From: JAMQKA01 sp043951865
Lineage (GTDB): Bacteria > Bacteroidota > Rhodothermia > Balneolales > Balneolaceae
Reading direction: 5' to 3'
Length of the DNA: 38,660 bases
Assembly: GCF_043951865.1 (NCBI RefSeq)
Contig: NZ_JBINJF010000034.1
Coordinates: 1 to 38,660, forward strand
The notes under the pieces are model-generated. The model did not search any database. It saw only the letters and a list, made by a program, of their open reading frames with translations, and had not been told where the DNA came from. Positions 33,143 through 38,660 of this stretch are shown here, in pieces (position 1 is the first letter of the stretch; the number at the start of each line of letters is the position of its first letter). Both the position numbers and the translations under genes were made by a program.

Positions 33143-36100
33143 ATGCTACAGAAAATAATTGAACTATCCGTCAACAACCGCTTTATGGTAATTATCGCCA
33201 GCATTCTCTTGCTGGCAGGCGGTACCTATGTGATGTATCAAACCCCGGTGGATGCGATCCCCGACCTCAGTGACGTCCAGGTTATCGTATTCACCAAATA
33301 CCCGGGTCAAGCCCCACAGGTGGTTGAAGATCAGGTTACCTATCCGCTGACCACCACCATGATGTCGGTTCCCAATACAAAAACAGTACGTGGCTACTCC
33401 TTCTTCGGGCTTTCTTTTATCTATATCATTTTTGAGGATGACACCGATATGTACTGGGCCCGAAGTCGGGTACTTGAATATCTCAATACGGCAGGAAGCA
33501 ACCTCCCAGAAGGTGTTACCCCCACCCTTGGGCCGGATGCCACTGGTGTTGGATGGGTCTATGAGTATGTCTTGGACGGGGGCGACCGATATGATCTCCA
33601 GCAACTACGCTCCATTCAGGATTGGTTCCTAAAGTATGAACTACTCAGTGTCGATGGGGTAGCTGAAGTGGCCAGTGTGGGAGGACACGTCAAACAGTAC
33701 CAGGTCGAAGTGGATCCGGATAAACTGTTGGCCTATGATATCCCATTATCGAAAGTAAAAATGGCGATCAAGCGCAGTAACAATGACGTAGGTGGGCGCC
33801 TGGTAGAGATGAGTGAAACCGAGTTCATGGTCCGCGGTAAAGGTTACATTCAAACCGTCGCAGACGTAGAAGATGTGCCTATTGGCACCGATGGTAACGG
33901 CACCCCGGTGACCATTCGCAATGTGGCCAATGTTCAAGTAGGTCCAGACCTGCGACGTGGAGTAGCTGACTGGAACGGCGAGGGAGAAACTGTGGGAGGC
34001 GTGGTCGTAATGCGATATGGTGAAAATGCTCTCCAGACCATCGACAATGTAAAAGCCAAACTGAAAGAACTTGAAAGCGGCCTGCCGGAGGGCGTAACTA
34101 TTAAAACGGCCTACGACCGCTCCAGCCTGATCAACCGGGCCATTTCATTTTTGGAACACAAACTCCTTGAGGAGAGCATTGTAGTTGCTATCATCGTGAT
34201 GATATTCCTGCTGCACTTTAGGAGTTCGCTGGTGGCTATCATCAGCTTGCCGATCGGTATTTTGGCCGCCTTCCTGGTAATGTACTTCCAGGGGATTAAC
34301 GCCAACATCATGTCGTTGAGCGGAATTGCCATCGCTATCGGGGCCATGGTGGATGCCGCCATCGTGATGGTGGAGAATGCCCATAAACACCTGGAAAAAG
34401 ACCGGGGGAAGAAAGGGCACTGGCGGATTATAATAGATGCTTCCAAAGAGGTGGGGCCGGCCCTGTTCTTCTCCCTGCTGATTATTACGGTCTCGTTTCT
34501 ACCGATCTTTGCCCTGGAGGGGCAGGAAGGCCGCCTGTTCAAACCTTTGGCCTTTACCAAAACCTATGCCATGGCCGCCGCGGCTCTGCTATCGGTCACG
34601 CTGGTACCAGTACTGATGGGATACCTGATCCGCGGAAAAATTCAGCCGGAACACAAAAATCCGGTCAACCGCTTTTTAATCTGGATCTACCGGCCGGTAA
34701 TCAACTTGGCACTTCGTTTTAAATGGACCACGATCATAGCCTCCATTGCGATACTTGCCATTTCCATAGTGCCCCTGCAGCGACTCGGTTCGGAATTTAT
34801 GCCTCCTATCGAAGAGGGAGACCTACTTTATATGCCGACCACCGATCCGGGCATCAGTATCACCAAGGCAAAGGAACTGCTGCAGCAAACCGATAAAGTT
34901 ATCGCCAGTTTCCCTGAAGTGGAATCGGTCTTTGGTAAAGCAGGACGAGCACAAACTTCTACAGATCCGGCACCACTATCGATGTTCGAAACAATTATCC
35001 AGTTAAAACCTGAAGACCAGTGGCGGGAGGGCATGACGATGGACAAACTAAAGCAACAGATGGACGAGGCCATCAAGATTCCGGGCCTTACCAACGCCTG
35101 GACCATGCCGATCAAAACCCGGATCGATATGCTTTCCACCGGGATCAAAACACCGATCGGTATCAAGGTGACCGGCCCCAACCTACAGACGCTTTCGGAT
35201 CTTAGCCAGGATATTGCCTCAGTGGTACGGGATGTACCCGGTACCCTGAGTGTGTTCGCCGACAAGACGACGGGCGGAAATTACCTGGACTTCAATATCA
35301 ACCGCAAGGAAGCGGCTCGATATGGACTGACGACCGGGGACGTGCAAGATGTAATCCAATCAGCTATCGGAGGCATGAACGTGACCGAGACCGTGGAGGG
35401 GCTGGAACGCTATCCGGTGAATGTGCGATATGCCCGTGAGAACCGTGAAAACCTTACGGATCTCGGGCGGGTATTAATTCCTACGCCTTCCGGCGCTCAA
35501 ATACCCATTGAATATGTGGCCGACCTGCAGATCCGCAAAGACGCGCCGGTGATCAAAACCGAGAATGCACGCTATTCCAGCTGGATCTATGTGGACCTAA
35601 ATACCTCCGATATCGGAAGTTATGTGGATCAGGCTCGACAGACTGTGGACGAGCGTCTGGAGCTGCCAACCGGCTACAGCCTGGCCTGGAGCGGGCAGTA
35701 CGAATACATGGAGCGGGCCAAAGAGCGCCTGCAAGTGGTGGTCCCGATCACACTGCTAATCATTTTTTTGCTGCTGTACTTTAACTTTAAAAACCTGCAG
35801 GAAAGTCTAATTGTGTTACTGACGCTGCCCTTCTCGCTGGTGGGTTCCTTCTGGCTGATGTATATCCTGGGGTATAACCTTAGTGTAGCCGTAGGAGTGG
35901 GTGCTATCGCCCTTGCCGGTGTGGCCGCTGAAATCGGCGTGATCATGCTTACCTACCTGGATAATGCATATAACAATCGTAAATATAACGACAAGATGAA
36001 TAGCCTAGAGGACCTCAAACAGGCCATCTTCGAAGGATCGGCCCAGCGTATCCGCCCGATATTCATGACGGTCTGTGCCATTACCGGCGGCCTGCTTCCT

Positions 36101-36283
36101 ATCATGTGGGGTACAGGGACTGGGGCAACCGTTATGAAGCGAATTGCCGCCCCGATGGTCGGGGGTATGGTATCAGCAACCATACTCAGCCTTGTTGTGA
36201 TACCGGTCATCTACTACCTCTGGAAAAGTCGGGAAGTAAAAAAATTAGCAGCAACAAATGAAGACCAACAAATAAGCAATTAA
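33143..36283 (+). CDS. cusA: CusA/CzcA-family heavy-metal RND pump
   Basis: The 1046-residue pump has 12 membrane helices in two repeats and large periplasmic domains. HME-RND marks include NRFMVIIASILLLAGG at the start, GAMVDAAIVMVEN in helix 4 (about 402-414) with the proton-relay Asp, and AWTMPIKTRIDMLSTGIKTP, which carries Met residues in the region that binds Cu(I) in CusA. It exports monovalent metal using proton flow together with the adaptor and outer channel. GGAG precedes the ATG. The strong Met positions favour the Cu/Ag branch over Co/Zn/Cd, but assignment is by eye. A hairpin and a PII-like gene follow. Confidence 0.92.
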   Translation: MLQKIIELSVNNRFMVIIASILLLAGGTYVMYQTPVDAIPDLSDVQVIVFTKYPGQAPQVVEDQVTYPLTTTMMSVPNTKTVRGYSFFGLSFIYIIFEDDTDMYWARSRVLEYLNTAGSNLPEGVTPTLGPDATGVGWVYEYVLDGGDRYDLQQLRSIQDWFLKYELLSVDGVAEVASVGGHVKQYQVEVDPDKLLAYDIPLSKVKMAIKRSNNDVGGRLVEMSETEFMVRGKGYIQTVADVEDVPIGTDGNGTPVTIRNVANVQVGPDLRRGVADWNGEGETVGGVVVMRYGENALQTIDNVKAKLKELESGLPEGVTIKTAYDRSSLINRAISFLEHKLLEESIVVAIIVMIFLLHFRSSLVAIISLPIGILAAFLVMYFQGINANIMSLSGIAIAIGAMVDAAIVMVENAHKHLEKDRGKKGHWRIIIDASKEVGPALFFSLLIITVSFLPIFALEGQEGRLFKPLAFTKTYAMAAAALLSVTLVPVLMGYLIRGKIQPEHKNPVNRFLIWIYRPVINLALRFKWTTIIASIAILAISIVPLQRLGSEFMPPIEEGDLLYMPTTDPGISITKAKELLQQTDKVIASFPEVESVFGKAGRAQTSTDPAPLSMFETIIQLKPEDQWREGMTMDKLKQQMDEAIKIPGLTNAWTMPIKTRIDMLSTGIKTPIGIKVTGPNLQTLSDLSQDIASVVRDVPGTLSVFADKTTGGNYLDFNINRKEAARYGLTTGDVQDVIQSAIGGMNVTETVEGLERYPVNVRYARENRENLTDLGRVLIPTPSGAQIPIEYVADLQIRKDAPVIKTENARYSSWIYVDLNTSDIGSYVDQARQTVDERLELPTGYSLAWSGQYEYMERAKERLQVVVPITLLIIFLLLYFNFKNLQESLIVLLTLPFSLVGSFWLMYILGYNLSVAVGVGAIALAGVAAEIGVIMLTYLDNAYNNRKYNDKMNSLEDLKQAIFEGSAQRIRPIFMTVCAITGGLLPIMWGTGTGATVMKRIAAPMVGGMVSATILSLVVIPVIYYLWKSREVKKLAATNEDQQISN

Positions 36284-36285
36284 CA

Positions 36286-36318
36286 AATTATGGGCTCCTC
36301 TCTTTGGGGCCCATAATT
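36286..36318 (+). other. 13-bp hairpin between the pump and PII-like genes
   Basis: AATTATGGGCTCC (36286-36298) pairs with GGGGCCCATAATT (36306-36318) over a 7-base loop, with one G-T pair. It starts three bases after the cusA stop and ends just before the ribosome site of the PII-like gene. No T-run follows, so it may be an RNA processing or stability element that lowers downstream expression rather than a full terminator. Confidence 0.65.
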
Positions 36319-36335
36319 CAACAAAGGTGGCTACT

Positions 36336-36695
36336 ATGAATGAAATAAAAGCATTTATTCGCAAACGAAAAGCAGAAGAAGTTATTGACGGGTTAGAAGC
36401 CCAAGGCTTCTGTTGTATGACTCTAATGGATGTCATGGGACTCGGTAGGATGTCGGATCCCCAAAAAGCACAACTATCGATCAGCATTGCCGAACGGTTC
36501 TCTGATATTGTAAAACTGGTTGTGGTCTGCGGCCAGGATGACACGAAAGAAGTTATTGAGGTTATCCGAAATCACGCCCGAAGCGGTCAGCCCGGAGATG
36601 GAATTATCTATGTAACCCCGGTATCGCAATCGATTCATATCCGTAGTGGAAAAACCGGTGATGACTTTTTACAAAGTGAAAGGCATACGCACTAA
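36336..36695 (+). CDS. Second PII-like signalling protein linked to a metal pump
   Basis: The 119-residue protein has a PII fold: MNEIKAFIRKRK start, GFCCMTLMDVMGLGRM, and RSGQPGDGIIYVTPVSQSIHIR (about 82-103) as B-loop and C-terminal region. Like the copy at 85, it keeps the Cys26-Cys27 pair and lacks the uridylylation tyrosine in a T-loop with no tyrosine at all. The ATG at 36336 has AAAGGTGG five bases upstream; a GTG within that sequence is not the start. It follows the CusA gene by 52 bases, the arrangement reported for the metal-pump-linked PII subgroup. It may gate the pump according to nucleotide state. Confidence 0.87.
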   Translation: MNEIKAFIRKRKAEEVIDGLEAQGFCCMTLMDVMGLGRMSDPQKAQLSISIAERFSDIVKLVVVCGQDDTKEVIEVIRNHARSGQPGDGIIYVTPVSQSIHIRSGKTGDDFLQSERHTH

Positions 36696-36724
36696 CAAGC
36701 TCTAATTAAATTCAGATAAATCTT

Positions 36725-37207
36725 ATGAAATCGAAGACTTTTATATTTTTAGCATTACTAGTAATAGGTATAGCTGGATCCGTAATTTGGGTGATTATCA
36801 GTGATTATAATGAGCGCCAAAAACATATGGCTACTTCAGTAACAGAAGCCGTTATGTTTAAAAATTCCGGCTGCCAATGCTGTGATAAATGGGCAACCTA
36901 TATGGGGCGGTATGGACATAATATTTCTATCCAACCTGTAAGTAACATGCCGGAAATCAAGGATAAAAACCATATCCCCAGCGATATGGAATCATGCCAC
37001 ACTACGCTCATTGACGGCTATGCAGTAGAGGGCCATGTGCCGGTAGAAGATATCAACCGTTTACTTGATGAACGTCCTCAGGCTGTGGGAATATCAGCTC
37101 CTGGCATGCCATCAAGTTCTCCCGGCATGAATACCTCGTTTAATACCCCTTATGATGTTTATCTTATAGACCAAGAGGGTAATAGCCGGATTTATGCCAG
37201 TCATTAA
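36725..37207 (+). CDS. DUF411 metal-binding protein
   Basis: The 160-residue protein has an N-terminal membrane anchor or signal helix (about 5-25) and a DUF411 domain with SGCQCCDKWATYM (Cys50, Cys52, Cys53) and HIPSDMESCHTTLIDGYAVEGHVP (Cys91, His92). These thiols probably bind copper or another soft metal. DUF411 proteins are common in copper and silver operons as periplasmic metal carriers. A Pro/Met/Ser tail follows. It lies 29 bases after the PII-like gene and 23 before the cytochrome. Confidence 0.87.
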   Translation: MKSKTFIFLALLVIGIAGSVIWVIISDYNERQKHMATSVTEAVMFKNSGCQCCDKWATYMGRYGHNISIQPVSNMPEIKDKNHIPSDMESCHTTLIDGYAVEGHVPVEDINRLLDERPQAVGISAPGMPSSSPGMNTSFNTPYDVYLIDQEGNSRIYASH

Positions 37208-37230
37208 CACTTTTAACTTGTTGCAGTAAA

Positions 37231-37677
37231 GTGAGAACGCTTCTACTTATTATTTTTACGTTATTTGTTTTAATAGCTATCAGTTGTTCCAGCGAATCAT
37301 CTGATCAAAAAGAACCGGTTACCAGGGGACGTTGGTTTACCGAAAAACAATTCAATATAGGCAAACAGGTATTTACTACTTATTGCGCGAGCTGTCACGG
37401 AACGAGAGCCCAGGGAATTGTTAAAGATTGGAAACAGCTGAATCCCGATGGATCTTTTCCGGCGCCTCCACTAGATGGCTCGGCCCACGCCTGGCATCAC
37501 CCCATCAGTGTACTTGTCCGGCAAATCATTGAGGGAGGTATAAAGCTGGGAGGAACCATGCCTGCATTTGGCGACACATTAAGTGATGAGGAAGTCATCG
37601 CAGCGATAGCATACTTCCAAAGTTTCTGGGATAAACAAACCTATGACCGATGGGTACAGATGAATGCTGACCAATAG
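37231..37677 (+). CDS. Lipoprotein c-type cytochrome
   Basis: The 148-residue protein starts with GTG, has a lipoprotein signal (IAISC, Cys19) and one cytochrome c domain with YCASCHG (Cys52, Cys55, His56) and TMPAFGDTLSDEEVIAAIAY, which supplies the axial Met. It is a membrane-anchored electron carrier in the periplasm. Being last in the CusCBA operon, it may accept electrons from copper oxidation or serve DUF411, which is speculative. The GTG start is the first in-frame start before the lipobox and no ATG alternative precedes it. Confidence 0.8.
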   Translation: MRTLLLIIFTLFVLIAISCSSESSDQKEPVTRGRWFTEKQFNIGKQVFTTYCASCHGTRAQGIVKDWKQLNPDGSFPAPPLDGSAHAWHHPISVLVRQIIEGGIKLGGTMPAFGDTLSDEEVIAAIAYFQSFWDKQTYDRWVQMNADQ

Positions 37678-37711
37678 TTTAGCTCTTCAATTATCCAAAA
37701 GTAAAAGACAA

Positions 37712-37748
37712 TTTAAGCTTACTTTAAGCAAAGGTGTTGTTACTTGTA
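37712..37748 (+). promoter_or_regulatory. Tandem TTTAAGC box and promoter 4
   Basis: TTTAAGC at 37712-37718 and at 37723-37729 have an 11-base period; TACTTGTA at 37741-37748 follows after 11 bases. It lies about 26-63 bases before the HMA/AraC-type fragment and would now drive a truncated gene. Confidence 0.78.
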
Positions 37749-37774
37749 GGTAGAATCTTAAATACATACTGACA

Positions 37775-38059
37775 ATGAGTAGTAACACTCAGATTTTATA
37801 TATCAAGAATATGGTTTGCCCTCGCTGTAAGCTTGCAGTTAAGAAGCTGTTAACTGATATGGGATGTGTCGTTCTTGCTGTTGAGTTGGGACAGGCGGTT
37901 GTTAGATCAACAAATCTTCCTGCTTTATCCGAAATTGCCACAAAGCTAAGGACTATGGGATTCGACCTTTTATCTACACCAAAGACCAGGTTAGTGGAAC
38001 GGATAAAAATTCTGTTGATAACGCGTTTAGGGGTTAAGTTTTTAACAATTTTAAAATAA
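37775..38059 (+). pseudogene. HMA-like N-terminus of an AraC-type regulator, truncated by an IS
   Basis: The open frame gives 94 residues beginning LYIKNMVCPRCKLAVKKLL (Cys15, Cys18), a divergent HMA-like metal domain, then TRLVERIKILLI. In intact relatives this is followed by a linker and an AraC helix-turn-helix of about 100 residues. Here the sequence changes character at about 38021 (ITRLGVKFLTILK then stop), close to the left edge of an IS982-family element. The DNA-binding half is therefore missing in this window. It was presumably a metal-responsive AraC regulator under box 4. Remaining activity is unlikely. Confidence 0.7.
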
Positions 38060-38660
38060 AAAAGGCCATGCAAGTGCTTGATATTAAATATCTTAGGAGT
38101 GTTAATCTTCACAAAAACACCCTGCTCATGCATGACCTTAAAACCAATTTCGACAAAATTTTACCCATCGTCAAAGAAACCTTGGCCGATTTTCTTAATT
38201 CGGATCTGAACTTGCAATTTTATCCGAATAAGCCTCCTATGGCTGATGCTCATATTATGAGCTTGGCCCTGTTGCAAGAGGCCTTAGGCATTGATAGTGA
38301 ACATTGGTTTTGGAGTAAACTCCAAGCTGACTATACCCATGCGTTCCCCCATCTGCCTCACCTGAGCTGCTATAACCGTCGTCGCAGGCGACTGGCCGGT
38401 TGGATCGAAAAATTGGCTAAGTTGTGGGGACGCCAAATATGCCCCTATGAAGATACCTACTTGGTGGACAGCATACCCATACCTGTGGCAAATATTGCCC
38501 GTGAGCACTCCACAGCAGTATGTCGCGAGCATTTCCACAGCGCCCCAGACAAAGGCTACAGTGCCATCACCGACCAGTATTATATCGGCTACAAGCTGCA
38601 TTTGGTAGTGAGTTTGGACGGGGTCTATCAGAGCATGGATCTGACCAAAGCCAGTGTCCA
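38021..38660 (+). mobile_element. IS982-family insertion sequence, left part
   Basis: The element contains the transposase from about 38068. Its left edge is placed at about 38021 because the interrupted AraC-type sequence loses family similarity there and the following bases (ACGCGTTTAGGGG) begin with AC, as IS982 ends do. The right end, inverted repeat and target duplication lie outside the window, so the boundary is approximate. Confidence 0.65.
38068..38660 (+). CDS. IS982-family transposase, 3' partial
   Basis: The frame is open from an ATG at 38068 (a better family start is the ATG at 38128) to the window edge, giving at least 197 residues. The segment YLVDSIPIPVANIAR, then FHSAPDKGYSAITDQYYIGY and KLHLVVSLDG match the catalytic DDE core of IS982 transposases, where the Asp in VDS is the first acidic residue. 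The preceding NRRRRRLAGWIEKL block is the basic helical region. The remaining C-terminal part with the other catalytic residues is beyond the window. Confidence 0.8.
   Translation, partial: MQVLDIKYLRSVNLHKNTLLMHDLKTNFDKILPIVKETLADFLNSDLNLQFYPNKPPMADAHIMSLALLQEALGIDSEHWFWSKLQADYTHAFPHLPHLSCYNRRRRRLAGWIEKLAKLWGRQICPYEDTYLVDSIPIPVANIAREHSTAVCREHFHSAPDKGYSAITDQYYIGYKLHLVVSLDGVYQSMDLTKASV

Noticed and set aside
38284..38601. Open frame on the minus strand at the window end
   Set aside because: It is the complement of the IS982-type transposase, which has clear catalytic-core similarity on the plus strand.
1..38660. CRISPR arrays, tRNA or rRNA genes
   Set aside because: No regularly spaced repeats of CRISPR size, no cloverleaf-like or rRNA-like sequence seen by eye on either strand.

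Overview
The window is a dense metal-resistance (mainly copper) island. The organism is probably a marine or halophilic member of Bacteroidota or its relatives (Balneolota/Rhodothermota-like). This rests on Bacteroidota-style promoter elements (TAnnTT rather than TATAAT), small SHOCT/DUF2933/DUF5676 membrane proteins, outer-membrane lipoprotein-sorting and DUF1302-like genes, and an IS982-type element. The lineage is inferred from gene content only.

Layout. 1-2159: tail of a metal P-type ATPase, a PII-like protein, then a unit of DUF302, Met-rich, SHOCT, DUF2933 and DUF5676-like small proteins. 2343-7450: di-haem cytochrome b, LuxR-type and Crp/Fnr-type regulators, a DUF6448 secreted protein, a free HMA chaperone and a P1B ATPase with a CPG motif. 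7588-14143: a long same-strand run of SHOCT protein, archaeal-type GAPDH, ICMT-like methyltransferase, ATP-cone/nuclease fusion, glutaredoxin-like protein, ATP-cone/glucoamylase fusion, Met/His-rich cytochrome c and patatin. 19114-14140 (minus): an HAE3/MMPL RND exporter, a LolA-like protein and an outer-membrane barrel. 19280-20667: a secreted protein and a methyltransferase. 22824-20664 (minus): an OmpR-type response regulator and its histidine kinase. 22980-30173: CopA-like oxidase, CopB, SHOCT protein, a second multicopper oxidase, a permease, a DUF2231 protein and an NTF2-like gene broken by an in-frame TGA, closed by a strong terminator. 30346-37677: CusCBA-type efflux pump, second PII-like protein, DUF411 protein and cytochrome c. 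37775-end: an HMA/AraC-type regulator apparently cut off by an IS982-family element that runs out of the window.

The strongest unifying signal is not a gene. Six promoters carry the same tandem direct repeat, TTTAAG(G/C)-N4-TTTAAG(G/C), with an exact 11-base period and a TAnnTT-like element about 10 bases downstream. They precede the DUF302 unit, the SHOCT/GAPDH run, the HAE3 exporter (minus strand), the copper oxidase operon, the CusCBA operon and the truncated regulator. The architecture resembles boxes of OmpR-family activators (for example the PmrA box), and the single OmpR-type two-component system in the window is the obvious candidate reader. This would place metal efflux, copper oxidation, envelope lipid functions, an alternative GAPDH and two ATP-cone fusion proteins in one regulon.

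Together the genes suggest cytoplasmic metal export (P-type ATPases), periplasmic oxidation (two multicopper oxidases), export across both membranes (CusCBA), periplasmic metal buffering (Met/His-rich proteins, DUF411, DUF6448), and envelope repair or remodelling (RND/LolA/barrel set, patatin, methyltransferases).
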